Shown: in pieces, positions 44,309-53,790 of the stretch
How positions within the stretch are numbered: position 1 is the stretch's first letter
Layout: each line of letters begins with the position of its first letter
Assembly (NCBI GenBank): GCA_023666905.1
Contig: JAMPBC010000004.1
Coordinates: 1-64,000, forward strand
DNA length: 64,000 nucleotides
Origin: Bacteroides sp.
Lineage (GTDB): Bacteria > Bacteroidota > Bacteroidia > Bacteroidales > Muribaculaceae
Direction of reading: 5' to 3'
Notes under the pieces: model-generated
Told to the model about the DNA's origin: nothing
The model's input: only the letters and a program-made list of their open reading frames with translations
Database searches by the model: none
Made by a program: the position numbers and the translations under genes

Positions 44309-47300
44309 TCAACATAACGTTATCATTACGCGAATGTTCATTCCATCAATGTCAAGGGTTGACACTTGAGCGGCATCTGTATTGTTAATCGGTTTAACTG
44401 CAAGGGCTTCGGCGAGTACCTGATGGCAAATGTAGGATGAATATTCCTTTATTGCCTCATTCGCTTCAGCATTTTCGGAGGGTTCGAACACAAGTGTGAT
44501 ACGATCAGTTATCTCATAGCCGCGGTCCTTGCGGATGTTTTGAATACGGTTCACTATTTCACGGGCGATACCTTCGCGGCGCAGTTCGGGTGTCACGGTG
44601 ATGTCAAGCGCAACGGTGAGATTTCCCTCGTTAGTAACGAGCCAGCCGGGAATGTCCTCGGAAATGATTTCCACATCAGACAGTTCCACTTTGGCCGGAG
44701 CGCCGATAACGTCAAGTTCCACATAGCCATTGCGTTCGAAAGCGGCAATGCTATCCTGCGAGAGTCCTTGAATGGCTGCTGCAATCTGCTTCATGGCTTT
44801 TCCGAATTTCGGTCCGAGTTTCTTGAAGTCGGGTTTCACTCGTTTGACAAGAATACCGGAATCGGAACCAACCAATTCAAGCTCCTTAATGTTTACTTCG
44901 CTCAAAATGAGATTGCGCATGGTGTTCAAGTCGGCAGCCTGTGATGCGTCAAAGGCCGGAATCATTATGCGCTGAAGCGGCTGACGCACTTTCAGCGATG
45001 CTTTGCGGCGGAGCGAGAGCACCAGCGAAGTAACGCGCTGGGCCAAGCGCATGCGGCTTTCAAGAGCCTTGTCAATCACACTCATGTCAGGCTCGGGCAG
45101 CAATGCAAGATGAACGGATTTATTGGAGAGTGTGAGGTCGCGATACAAGCGGTCGGCATAAAATGGAGCCATGGGCGCAATGAGCATAGCCACTGTGGTC
45201 AGGCACGTGTGGAGTGTTTGGTAAGCAGCCAATTTGTCATTGTCCATCTCTTTGCCCCAGAAACGTTTGCGGTTCAGGCGGACGTACCAGTTGGAAAGGT
45301 CGTCGTTCACAAAGTCGCTTATTGCACGGGCTGCACGGGTGGGTTCGTAATCGTCCAAAGCATCCTCAACTGTCTCTACCAATGAGTTGAGCAATGAAAT
45401 AATCCAGCGGTCAATTTCGGGACGTTCGTTAAGCGGCACCTGAGACGCTTCGGGATCAAATCCATCCACGTTAGCGTATTGGGCAAAGAAAAGATAGGTG
45501 TGATGAAGAGTCGAGAAGAATTTACGGCTCACTTCAACCACTCCGGCGGGGTCGAATTTAAGATTATCCCAGGGCGATGAGTTATAAATCATGTACCAGC
45601 GCAAGGGGTCGGAACCGAAGTCCTCGATTGATTTGAACGGGTCAACGGCATTTCCTTTGCGTTTCGACATTTTCTCGCCATTCTTGTCAAGCACCAGTCC
45701 GTTTGAAATCACTGCTTTGTAGGCAACGGAGTCGCGCACCATTCCGGAGATGGCATGGAGGGTAAAGAACCATCCGCGGGTCTGGTCCACCCCTTCGGCA
45801 ATGAAGTCGGCAGGGAAGAGCGAGCCGTTTTCAAGCTCCTCTTTGTTTTCAAAGGGGTAATGGTTTTGTGCGTATGGCATGGCACCTGAGTCAAACCAAA
45901 CGTCAATAAGGTCGGTTTCGCGATGCATGGGCTTGCCTGTGCTGCTCACAAGTACAATGTCGTCAACGTATGGGCGGTGCAAGTCGATTTTTTTGTAGTT
46001 GGCTTTGGAATAGTCGCCTACAACGAATCCCTTGTCCTTAAACGGATTCGATTTCATAATTCCGGCTTCAACAGCCCGTTCAATCTCATTATAAAGCGTA
46101 GCCACGGAGTCTATGCAAATCTCTTCTGAAGCGTCGTCAGTGCGCCAAATTGGGAGCGGAGTACCCCAATATCGGCTGCGTGAAAGGTTCCAGTCCTGAA
46201 GATTTTCCAACCACTTGCCAAATCGGCCTGTGCCGGTGGCCTGTGGTTTCCATTTAATGGAGTCGTTAAGTTGGAGCAAGCGGTTGCGCACAGCTGTGGA
46301 GCGGATGAACCAGCTGTCAAGAGGATAATAGAGCACGGGCTTGTCAGTTCGCCAGCAGTGGGGATAGTTGTGGACGTGCTTTTCAATGCGGAACACCTTA
46401 TCCTCCTTTTTGAGCATCATGCAAATTTCCACATCAAGAGTTTCGTCCTTCTCTGTTTTGGTGGAATCGTATGCGTTCTTCACATATTTACCCTGCCAGG
46501 GGGTGTAGGCTTCAACGTCCACCATCTCCTCCACGAATTTCGGGTCAAGATCCGCGAGCATGTAGAATCGGCCCTTGAGGTCAACCATGGGGCGGATGTT
46601 GCCGTCGCGGTCAATCAGATGCAGCGGCGGGATGTTGTTTTGTTTTGAAACACGAAGGTCATCGGCTCCGAATGTACCGGCAATGTGCACAATGCCCGTA
46701 CCGTCCTCGGTGGTCACATAGTCACCCGGGATTACACGGAATGCTCCCTCGCCCGGATTAACCCAGGCAATGAGCTGCTTGTAATGGATTCCGGCCAGTT
46801 CCGAACCCTTGAATGTGGCCACAACCTGCCATGGGATGAGTTTTGCACCCTTTTCATAGGAATCAAGCGGCATATCCTTGGCCTCGGGCTTGAAAATTGA
46901 TTCGGTGAGGGCTTCGGCAAGAATCACTGTTTCGGGATTGCCCGAATAAGGATTGTAGGTGCGAACAACGCTATAATTGATGTTTGGTGCAACGGCCAGT
47001 GCAGTGTTCGAGGGAAGAGTCCAGGGCGTTGTGGTCCATGCCAGGAAATAAGCTTTGCCCCATCCGGTCATTTCCTCTTTTGGCTCGGTGATTTCAAATT
47101 GGGCAATGCAGGTGGTGTCCTTCACATCGCGGTAGCATCCCTCTTGGTTCAGCTCGTGTGAGCTGAGACCGGTACCGGCTGCAGGTGAATATGGCTGAAT
47201 GGTGTAGCCTTTGTAAAGCAGCCCTTTGTCGTAAATCTGTTTGAGCAGCCACCACACCGATTCTATGTAGCGATTGTCGTAGGTGATGTAAGCATTTTCC

Positions 47301-47737
47301 ATGTCCACCCAGTAGCCCATGAGTGAGGTCAGTTCTTCCCACTCGCGGGTATATTTCATCACCTCACGGCGGCATGCGGCGTTATATTCGTCAACCGATA
47401 TTTTTTTACCAATATCTTCTTTGGTTATGCCAAGGCTTTTTTCCACTCCGAGCTCCACGGGAAGTCCGTGAGTGTCCCATCCGGCACGACGTTTCACATG
47501 AAAACCACGCATTGTTTTATATCGGCAGAAAATGTCCTTGATGGAACGAGCCATAACATGGTGAATACCGGGCTTGCCGTTGGCTGAAGGCGGTCCTTCG
47601 AAGAACACGAACGACGGTGCTCCCTCGCGCTCGTTCAAACTTTGCCCGAAAAGATTTTGGCTTTGCCAATCGGCCAGCATCTCCTTGTTTATGGCCGAAA
47701 GATTGAAGTTATCGTAGACGTTAAACTTTTTCATCAA
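44309..47737 (-). CDS. ileS: Isoleucyl-tRNA synthetase
   Basis: A 1142-residue class I aminoacyl-tRNA synthetase that charges tRNA-Ile. The HIGH motif is in GPPSANGKPGIHHVMAR (about 48-64) and the KMSKS signature reads KMSKRKGNAV (about 640). FDSGAMPYAQNHYPF (about 570-585) and the RGWFFTLHAISG region are also typical. The editing CP1 domain lies between, around 180-420. The length and the C-terminal region are those of the long, eukaryote-like IleS group. It begins the ileS-dksA-lspA operon. Confidence 0.98.
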   Translation of the reverse strand: MMKKFNVYDNFNLSAINKEMLADWQSQNLFGQSLNEREGAPSFVFFEGPPSANGKPGIHHVMARSIKDIFCRYKTMRGFHVKRRAGWDTHGLPVELGVEKSLGITKEDIGKKISVDEYNAACRREVMKYTREWEELTSLMGYWVDMENAYITYDNRYIESVWWLLKQIYDKGLLYKGYTIQPYSPAAGTGLSSHELNQEGCYRDVKDTTCIAQFEITEPKEEMTGWGKAYFLAWTTTPWTLPSNTALAVAPNINYSVVRTYNPYSGNPETVILAEALTESIFKPEAKDMPLDSYEKGAKLIPWQVVATFKGSELAGIHYKQLIAWVNPGEGAFRVIPGDYVTTEDGTGIVHIAGTFGADDLRVSKQNNIPPLHLIDRDGNIRPMVDLKGRFYMLADLDPKFVEEMVDVEAYTPWQGKYVKNAYDSTKTEKDETLDVEICMMLKKEDKVFRIEKHVHNYPHCWRTDKPVLYYPLDSWFIRSTAVRNRLLQLNDSIKWKPQATGTGRFGKWLENLQDWNLSRSRYWGTPLPIWRTDDASEEICIDSVATLYNEIERAVEAGIMKSNPFKDKGFVVGDYSKANYKKIDLHRPYVDDIVLVSSTGKPMHRETDLIDVWFDSGAMPYAQNHYPFENKEELENGSLFPADFIAEGVDQTRGWFFTLHAISGMVRDSVAYKAVISNGLVLDKNGEKMSKRKGNAVDPFKSIEDFGSDPLRWYMIYNSSPWDNLKFDPAGVVEVSRKFFSTLHHTYLFFAQYANVDGFDPEASQVPLNERPEIDRWIISLLNSLVETVEDALDDYEPTRAARAISDFVNDDLSNWYVRLNRKRFWGKEMDNDKLAAYQTLHTCLTTVAMLIAPMAPFYADRLYRDLTLSNKSVHLALLPEPDMSVIDKALESRMRLAQRVTSLVLSLRRKASLKVRQPLQRIMIPAFDASQAADLNTMRNLILSEVNIKELELVGSDSGILVKRVKPDFKKLGPKFGKAMKQIAAAIQGLSQDSIAAFERNGYVELDVIGAPAKVELSDVEIISEDIPGWLVTNEGNLTVALDITVTPELRREGIAREIVNRIQNIRKDRGYEITDRITLVFEPSENAEANEAIKEYSSYICHQVLAEALAVKPINNTDAAQVSTLDIDGMNIRVMITLC

Positions 47738-47821
47738 TATATCAGTGGTTTATCTTTAAATGCTATGAGTGCTGAAATGAGGAAAGAGAGAGGCGGCACG
47801 GCCGCTCCCTCGGTCAAGGTG

Positions 47822-47850
47822 CAAAGTTATGAAATTTTTCTGAATTTCAA
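47822..47850 (-). promoter_or_regulatory. Promoter for the ileS operon
   Basis: On the minus strand TTG (plus 47848-47850), an 18-nt spacer, then TAACTTTG (plus 47822-47829). The -33 box overlaps the last codons and stop of glnN. The leader is about 80 nt. Confidence 0.75.
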
Positions 47851-50036
47851 CGAATGAACAGCAGTTCGCGATATTTCGGAAGAGGCCACATTTCATTGTC
47901 CACCATAAGTTCCAGCTTGTCAATGTGGCGGCGAATAACATCCATGCGTGGAACAACAGTGTCGTGGTAAGCGATGGCTTTCTCCCTTTCGCTTTCAATG
48001 TGATTGGCAACGCGCCGTGCGTCGACCATGGCCGTAACCTCATCCTTTATGGCTCGGCAGTGGGTGGAGATGTCAGCTACCGTGTCCATTTCCGAAACCG
48101 ACATTTCAAGGGCTTTGTCGGTTGGAAACAACGCTTGTATTTTACCAATGTTGTCAAGCAAAATGGATTGATAGCGAATCGCAACCGGAAGCACGTGATT
48201 CAATGCCAGGTCGCCGAGAACGCGGGCTTCAATTTGTACCTTCTTGGTGTACATTTCCCACTTTACCTCATTGCGGGCAGCAAGCTCTACAGGCGAGAAC
48301 ACGCCGGTCTCTCCAAACATTTTCACCGATTCAGGGCGCAGGTATGCATCAAAAATCAGCGGCACGGATGTTACGCAGTCAAGCCCGCGGCGTTCGGCTT
48401 CGACCTTCCACTCCTCTGAATAACCGTTACCGTCAAAATGGATGGGTGATGATTCAACTATTAATGTTCTAATCTCTTCAAGCAAAGCATCGCGAAGAGT
48501 TTCGCCTTTGGCTATGCGTGCATCGGTTCTTTTTTTGAATTCAATAAGCTGCTGGGCCACGGCGGCATTCAAGGCAATCATTGCTGAGGCGCAGTTGGCC
48601 GAAGAGCCGACAGCGCGGAACTCAAATCGGTTGCCGGTGAACGCAAAGGGCGATGTGCGGTTGCGGTCAGTGTTATCAAGCAGAATTTCGGGTATCTGCG
48701 ACACGTTAAGGCGTAACCCCTCGCGGTTTGACAGGTCTGAGAGCTCGCTGTTCGATGATTTGGCAATGCGTTCAAGGATTTCCGACAGTTGCGAACCGGT
48801 AAAAATTGAAATAATGGCCGGCGGTGCCTCGTTGGCTCCAAGGCGGTGAGCGTTTGTGGCCGATGCAATGGAGGCTTTAAGCAGAGCGTTATGCCGGTTT
48901 ACGGCTGCCATGACATTGACAACGAATGTTATGAAGCGCAAATTTTGTTTCGGAGTGCTTCCGGGGGCAAAAAGTAGTTCGCCTGAATCGGTGCCGAGAC
49001 TCCAGTTGTTATGCTTACCCGAGCCGTTGATTCCCGCAAATGGTTTCTCGTGCAGCAACACGCGGAAGTGGTGGCGACGGGCCACTTCGGCAATGAGACT
49101 CATCAACAGAAGGTTGTGGTCGTTGGCCAGGTTTGTTTCTTCAAATATCGGCGCCAGCTCAAATTGATTTGGCGCCACCTCGTTGTGACGTGTTTTTGCC
49201 GGAATGCCAAGTTTGTGACATTCAATTTCAAGATCAAGCATAAATGCTTCCACACGCGATGGTATTGCCCCGAAGTAATGGTCCTCAAGCTGTTGGTTTT
49301 TAGCCGATTCATGTCCCATGAGTGTGCGCCCTGTTAGCATCAGGTCAGGACGTGCGCTGTAAAGCGATTCATCCACAAGAAAATATTCCTGTTCCCATCC
49401 CAAGTATGACTTCACATGATTCACTTCGGGATTAAAGTAGCGGACCACGGCTGTAGCCGCACGGTCAACGCTGTTGAGTGCTCGCAAAAGCGGTGTTTTA
49501 TAATCAAGCGATTCGCCGGTATAGGAAATGAATATGGTGGGAATACACAGCGTGTTGCCCATAATGAAAGCCGGCGACGAGATGTCCCATGCCGAGTAGC
49601 CGCGGGCCTCGAATGTGTTTCGAATGCCGCCGTTGGGGAAACTTGAGGCATCAGGCTCCTGCTGAACAAGCAGTTTTCCGGTGAATTTTTCAATTACTCC
49701 TCCTTTACCATCATGTTCCACAAAGCCATCGTGTTTTTCAGCAGTGGTTTCGGTAAGAGGCTGGAACCAGTGGGTGTAATGACGGGCGCCCATGTCAATG
49801 GCCCATTGCTTCATCCCTTCGGCAACGGAATCGGCAACTTCTCTTGACAGAGGTTCTTTGTTGTCAATAGCATTTATCAGCGAGGCAAAAGTGTTGGCCG
49901 GCAGGTATTCAAACATTTTCTGGCGGTTGAATACGTATTTGCCATAATATTGCTGAGGACGTTCGTGTGGAATTTCCACCGGGTCGGCTTTGCGGTTGAA
50001 AGCCTCATCTACCACTTTGAATCGGAGTTGTGACAT
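47847..50036 (-). CDS. glnN: Glutamine synthetase type III
   Basis: A 729-residue cytoplasmic enzyme that makes glutamine from glutamate, ammonia and ATP. It has the large GSIII architecture typical of Bacteroidota, not the approximately 470-residue GSI. Diagnostic phrases are HYTHWFQPLTETTAEKHDGF (about 84-103), LGWEQEYFLVD (about 222-232) and a central KHNNWSLGT (about 370) in the ATP/metal region, plus RNRTSPFAFTGNRFEFR. The start at 50036 (MSQLRFKVVDE) is preferred to the long in-frame extension, which reads into the intergenic region and dapL. It is 47 bp downstream of dapL. Low-ammonia regulation is expected from the family, but no operator is visible. Confidence 0.97.
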   Translation of the reverse strand: MSQLRFKVVDEAFNRKADPVEIPHERPQQYYGKYVFNRQKMFEYLPANTFASLINAIDNKEPLSREVADSVAEGMKQWAIDMGARHYTHWFQPLTETTAEKHDGFVEHDGKGGVIEKFTGKLLVQQEPDASSFPNGGIRNTFEARGYSAWDISSPAFIMGNTLCIPTIFISYTGESLDYKTPLLRALNSVDRAATAVVRYFNPEVNHVKSYLGWEQEYFLVDESLYSARPDLMLTGRTLMGHESAKNQQLEDHYFGAIPSRVEAFMLDLEIECHKLGIPAKTRHNEVAPNQFELAPIFEETNLANDHNLLLMSLIAEVARRHHFRVLLHEKPFAGINGSGKHNNWSLGTDSGELLFAPGSTPKQNLRFITFVVNVMAAVNRHNALLKASIASATNAHRLGANEAPPAIISIFTGSQLSEILERIAKSSNSELSDLSNREGLRLNVSQIPEILLDNTDRNRTSPFAFTGNRFEFRAVGSSANCASAMIALNAAVAQQLIEFKKRTDARIAKGETLRDALLEEIRTLIVESSPIHFDGNGYSEEWKVEAERRGLDCVTSVPLIFDAYLRPESVKMFGETGVFSPVELAARNEVKWEMYTKKVQIEARVLGDLALNHVLPVAIRYQSILLDNIGKIQALFPTDKALEMSVSEMDTVADISTHCRAIKDEVTAMVDARRVANHIESEREKAIAYHDTVVPRMDVIRRHIDKLELMVDNEMWPLPKYRELLFIR

Positions 50037-50083
50037 AATGGTTGGAATCTTATTTTTTTGTACGTTGAAAACTATGTGATTGG

Positions 50084-51310
50084 TTATAAAAGAGCAAGAC
50101 GCTGAATTGCCTGACGTGTTTCGTGGTGCGAGGAGAATGCCGTCAGTCGCAAATACCCTTCGCCGGAAGGTCCGAATCCGCTTCCGGGTGTTCCCACAAC
50201 ATTGCATTTATTCAGCAGCAGATCAAAAAACTCCCACGAGGTGAGGCCGTCCGGTGTCTTCACCCAAATGTAAGGTGAGTCAATTCCTCCCCACGTTTGA
50301 AGTCCGGCGCGCGAAAGCCCTTCGCGGAGAGTTGTGGCGTTTTCCATATAGTAGGCAATGGTTTGAGCCACCTGCTCGCGTCCGGCCGGAGTATATAGTG
50401 CAGCGGCCGCCCGTTGAATAGGATAGCTGGCACCGTTGAATTTGGTTGATTGACGCCGCAACCAAAGTTGGTGAAGGCTCACCTGGCGGCCGGCTGAATC
50501 ATAGCCCATGAGGCTGCGGGGAACAACGGTGTATCCGCAACGCAAACCGGTGAAGCCGGCGGTTTTGGAGAAGCTTCGGAACTCGATGGCGCAATTCCGC
50601 GCTCCGGAAAGCTCGTAAATGCTTCGGGGCACATCGGGTGTGTGGACGTATGCCTCGTAGGCCGAGTCAAACAGAATCAGACACCCATGTTCCAAAGCAT
50701 AATCCACCCACACTTGCAGTTGCTTGCGGGTGAGCGCCGTCCCTGTGGGGTTATTTGGGAAACATAAGTAAATCACATCGGGGTTGTCGGTAGGCAGAGC
50801 CGGGCAAAAATCATTTTCAGCAGTGCAGGGGAGATACTCCAGTTTGCTCCATCCTCCACCAACGAGCGGCTTGCCGGCGCGCCCGGCCATCACATTGGTG
50901 TCAACGTAAACCGGGTAGACCGGGTCGGTAACCGCCACTTTGCAGTCGGCCGATAATATGTCGCCAATATTTCCGGTATCACTTTTTGCTCCGTCCGAAA
51001 CAAAAATTTCATCGGCGTCAACATCAATGCCACGCTCCTTGTAGTCGCCCTGTGCAATGGCCTCGCGTAAAAATTCGTAACCTTGTTCAGGCCCGTAGCC
51101 GTGAAAAGTGTCGGATGATGCTTCATGTGCTGCGGCTTGTTGCAGCGCTTCAATGGCTGCCGGACACACCGGACGTGTAACATCGCCAATGCCCATGCGT
51201 ATCACATGGGCTTCGGGATGTGCATGGCGGTAGTCCGACACTTTCTTCGCTATTTCTGAAAAGAGGTAGGAGGGAGAGAGAAGCGTGAAATTGTCGTTAA
51301 CCTTAATCAT
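50084..51310 (-). CDS. dapL: LL-diaminopimelate aminotransferase
   Basis: A 409-residue PLP enzyme that converts tetrahydrodipicolinate plus glutamate to LL-diaminopimelate in one step, bypassing the succinylase and acetylase routes. MIKVNDNFTLLSPSYLFSEIAKK is the usual N-terminus. IRMGIGDVTRPV (about 37-48), FPNNPTGTALTRKQL (about 190-204) and the PLP-lysine motif FRSFSKTAGFTGLRCGY (about 251-267) are all characteristic. It belongs with dapF, which sits 13 bp upstream, in the lysine/peptidoglycan pathway. The ATG at 51310 avoids a longer in-frame extension into dapF. Confidence 0.97.
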   Translation of the reverse strand: MIKVNDNFTLLSPSYLFSEIAKKVSDYRHAHPEAHVIRMGIGDVTRPVCPAAIEALQQAAAHEASSDTFHGYGPEQGYEFLREAIAQGDYKERGIDVDADEIFVSDGAKSDTGNIGDILSADCKVAVTDPVYPVYVDTNVMAGRAGKPLVGGGWSKLEYLPCTAENDFCPALPTDNPDVIYLCFPNNPTGTALTRKQLQVWVDYALEHGCLILFDSAYEAYVHTPDVPRSIYELSGARNCAIEFRSFSKTAGFTGLRCGYTVVPRSLMGYDSAGRQVSLHQLWLRRQSTKFNGASYPIQRAAAALYTPAGREQVAQTIAYYMENATTLREGLSRAGLQTWGGIDSPYIWVKTPDGLTSWEFFDLLLNKCNVVGTPGSGFGPSGEGYLRLTAFSSHHETRQAIQRLALL

Positions 51311-51323
51311 TTTGGTAAGCTTG

Positions 51324-52169
51324 TTAATTTGATTTGATTGGCCGGAAATAAGTGCCGTCAAACACCGTGGTGGCGGGCCCGGTCATGAACACGTGTCGGT
51401 CAGGCGTGACGCGGATAAGAAGTGAACCGCCGGGGAGCTCCACCGTAACCGGACTTTCACAGCGTCCGGTAATGATAGCTGCCACGGCCGTGGCGCATGC
51501 CCCGGTTCCGCAAGCCATTGTTTCGCCCGAGCCCCGTTCCCAAACCCTCATGGTTATGTGGTGGGGATTGTCAATCTTTGCAAATTCAATGTTGGCTCTT
51601 TCCGGCCAGCAAGGGTGCATTTCAAGTTCGCGGCCTGTTTCGTGAACAAGTGAATCGGTTATGCAATCGGTGAAAACCACTCCGTGCGGGTTGCCCATGG
51701 ACACGGCTGTAAGGCGCAGAGAACCAGCTGATGTTTCAATAGATCTGTCAATACGTTCACCATTGCCAAGAACCGGGTCGCATGTTAAGGCCTGCCCCAT
51801 ATCCACGGTCACACTCTCCACCGTTCTGTCCGGGCCAATGTGAAGTTCCAAAGTCTTGATTCCGGAAAGCGTTTCGATTTCAAGTGTGGTTTTGGAGGTC
51901 AGGCCGCGATCATGGACATATTTGCCGACACAGCGTATGCCGTTGCCACACATCCTTGCTTCGGAGCCGTCAGCGTTAAAAATGCGCATCATGAAATCGG
52001 CTTTGTCCGATGGTAAAATAAGGATAATGCCGTCCGAACCAACTGCAGTGTGCTGCCGGCTCATTTCAATGCTCAACTCTGAAATATTGGAGGGGACACC
52101 GTCGGGGCAATGTATATAAATGTAGTCATTGCCAATCCCGTGCATCTTTGTAAACGCAATTTTTTCCAT
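51324..52169 (-). CDS. dapF: Diaminopimelate epimerase
   Basis: A 281-residue cofactor-free epimerase that makes meso-diaminopimelate from the LL form, for peptidoglycan and lysine. The two catalytic cysteines are in ARMCGNGIRCVGKYV (about residues 71-85) and GSGETMACGTGACATAV (about 212-228). FTKMHGIGNDYIYIH at the N-terminus and the MGNPHGVVF block are typical. It is the first gene of a dapF-dapL-glnN series and has a consensus promoter. Substrate order in the operon is DapL product to DapF. Confidence 0.98.
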   Translation of the reverse strand: MEKIAFTKMHGIGNDYIYIHCPDGVPSNISELSIEMSRQHTAVGSDGIILILPSDKADFMMRIFNADGSEARMCGNGIRCVGKYVHDRGLTSKTTLEIETLSGIKTLELHIGPDRTVESVTVDMGQALTCDPVLGNGERIDRSIETSAGSLRLTAVSMGNPHGVVFTDCITDSLVHETGRELEMHPCWPERANIEFAKIDNPHHITMRVWERGSGETMACGTGACATAVAAIITGRCESPVTVELPGGSLLIRVTPDRHVFMTGPATTVFDGTYFRPIKSN

Positions 52170-52199
52170 TGTTCAGGAAACGGTGTTTTTATAATGGCG

Positions 52200-52231
52200 C
52201 AAAGATATTATTTTTTCTTTAAACTCACAAA
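52200..52231 (-). promoter_or_regulatory. Consensus promoter for dapF-dapL
   Basis: On the minus strand TTTG (plus 52228-52231), 20 nt, then TATCTTTG (plus 52200-52207). It starts 30 bp upstream of the dapF ATG and lies between dapF and the radical SAM gene's stop. Confidence 0.85.
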
Positions 52232-52253
52232 AAAAATTTCACATGAATAATGA

Positions 52254-53330
52254 TTATGAAATGGAGTCACGATGGAAAAAACAATGCTTTATGGAGCCGT
52301 CGGCTTCGCGAAGATGCATTCCGCTACCTTCGCAGTAGCGGAACATTTTGCAATCGGAGCAAATTCCGGTGCGCATCCACTCTCTGTTACGGTATGCTTC
52401 ATAACGGTTTTGCCATGTGTCCCAAATGGTGTCACCTTTATATATGTTGCCTTGGGAATAGTCGGCCCGAATACTCGGGCATGCGGCAATGGAGCCATCG
52501 ATAAGCAATGATGCAATGCTTATTCCGGCTTCGCAACTGTAAAAATAATCCCTGACCTCCCCTTCGTAATTTCCCACGAATCCTTCGCAGCAGTACGATG
52601 GGATAATGCCACCCTGTTTGCGAAGAGTGGCAATAAATTTCATCAACTGATGAAATTCCGAGTTGGTGAGATTGAATTCAGGATACCGGCGCGCCCGTCC
52701 CGAAGGAAATATGGTAAACAGGCGCCAACGTGCCACCCCCGCCTCAGTGAGCATTTCAGCCATCCGGGGAAGTTGTGACAATGAGTTACGGTTAACACAC
52801 GTAACTACATCAAAGTTTAGCGTGCCGTTGTCAGCAATCATTTTAATGGCATTCCAAGCTCGGTCAAACGACTTTGGGTTTCCTCGCATACGGTTGTGAG
52901 CATCCTCCAATCCGTCCAGACTCACGGTTATGTTATGCAGTCCGGCTCTTAGCAACTTGTCAAAGCGCTGCGGAGTCAGTGCAAGTCCGTTGGTGACAAT
53001 ACCCCACGGTAGTTCGCGGTGGTAAAGTTCAAGTCCTACCTGTTCAAGGTCAGCCCTCATCAGTGGCTCGCCACCTGTTATAACAATGTTAAGGCCATGG
53101 CGGTCAACGTGCGGCAGCAGTTGATCCAGAGCATTCAGAAAATCACTTGCGGGCATGTCGGGATGGTCGGCATTACTGCTGCAATCGCTCCCGCAGTGCA
53201 AGCAGTTAAGATTACACCGGTGCGTACACTCCCAAAAAAGTTGACGCATAACATGCATCTCCACCCGTTGATGGCGGAGTTTGCGGTTGATTTCAAGAGC
53301 CAGTCGGCGTCGAATCGACAGTTTCCGCAT
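52254..53330 (-). CDS. Radical SAM/SPASM enzyme of the rSAM-lipoprotein type
   Basis: A 358-residue iron-sulfur enzyme. The radical SAM [4Fe-4S] motif is FWECTHRCNLNCLHC, with the CX3CX2C cysteines at 39, 43 and 46. ITGGEPLMR (about 86-94) is the SAM-binding GGEP loop. The C-terminal SPASM domain (about 230-355) has a cysteine series ending GICSDCKMFRYCEGSGMHL plus a final KHC. This organisation and the adjacent short lipoprotein match what I recall as the TIGR04133 (enzyme) and TIGR04134 (lipoprotein) pair of Bacteroidales. SPASM enzymes usually modify ribosomal peptides, so the neighbouring lipoprotein is a likely substrate. The reaction is not known to me. Confidence 0.92.
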   Translation of the reverse strand: MRKLSIRRRLALEINRKLRHQRVEMHVMRQLFWECTHRCNLNCLHCGSDCSSNADHPDMPASDFLNALDQLLPHVDRHGLNIVITGGEPLMRADLEQVGLELYHRELPWGIVTNGLALTPQRFDKLLRAGLHNITVSLDGLEDAHNRMRGNPKSFDRAWNAIKMIADNGTLNFDVVTCVNRNSLSQLPRMAEMLTEAGVARWRLFTIFPSGRARRYPEFNLTNSEFHQLMKFIATLRKQGGIIPSYCCEGFVGNYEGEVRDYFYSCEAGISIASLLIDGSIAACPSIRADYSQGNIYKGDTIWDTWQNRYEAYRNREWMRTGICSDCKMFRYCEGSGMHLREADGSIKHCFFHRDSIS

Positions 53331-53338
53331 CTGTCAAA

Positions 53339-53596
53339 TCACCGTGCCGGAATGAAAATTTTCTCTGTCGAGGATGAATCGCTTTCAGCCGAGTCAATTG
53401 GCTCCACACGCTTGATTTCATAGCGTCCAATAGGTGTGCCATACATGGCTATCATCATGTCGCCCCGGCCAATTGATTCTGATTCCGTGGCACTGTTGGA
53501 AACCTTCTTCGATTTACATGAGTAGCCCAGCAGAGTCAATGCGGCTCCAAGCAGCAGGCATGTTAGGTTTCGCAATTTATGGCAGGTTCGTTTCAT
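53339..53596 (-). CDS. Small lipoprotein, probable radical SAM partner
   Basis: An 85-residue precursor with a type II signal peptide. The lipobox LGYSC places the lipid-anchored cysteine at Cys27. The mature part has only 59 residues: a Ser/Lys/Glu-rich stretch (28-45), then MMIAMYGTPIGRYEIKRVEP (47-66) and an acidic Ser-rich segment before a basic C-terminus. MYGTP followed by Y-x-I-K is, as I recall, the conserved core of the lipoproteins paired with this radical SAM family. The enzyme gene begins 8 bp downstream, in the same transcript. No SDDDD-type export signal follows the cysteine. The start at 53596 was preferred because it opens the signal peptide with MKR; the ORF extends 12 codons upstream. 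Confidence 0.85.
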   Translation of the reverse strand: MKRTCHKLRNLTCLLLGAALTLLGYSCKSKKVSNSATESESIGRGDMMIAMYGTPIGRYEIKRVEPIDSAESDSSSTEKIFIPAR

Positions 53597-53667
53597 TGTT
53601 ATATATAATAATGAGAAAGGTGTCAGTTCCAATTAGGCCGCAAGTTACGAATTTATTGTTGTCTCTG

Positions 53668-53675
53668 CAAATATA
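53668..53675 (-). promoter_or_regulatory. -7 box (TATATTTG) for the lipoprotein / radical SAM pair
   Basis: A perfect TAnnTTTG on the minus strand, 71 bp upstream of the lipoprotein ATG. No clean -33 box at the standard distance. Confidence 0.6.
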
Positions 53676-53790
53676 GTGGTGTTTTAAGCGAACATTTCCC
53701 GATTATTTGAATGTTATAAATCTAAAGATTTAAGCCGAAGCAAACGATATTGCCGGGCTTTTACTCAAATCAACTATTTAACTCTAAACA

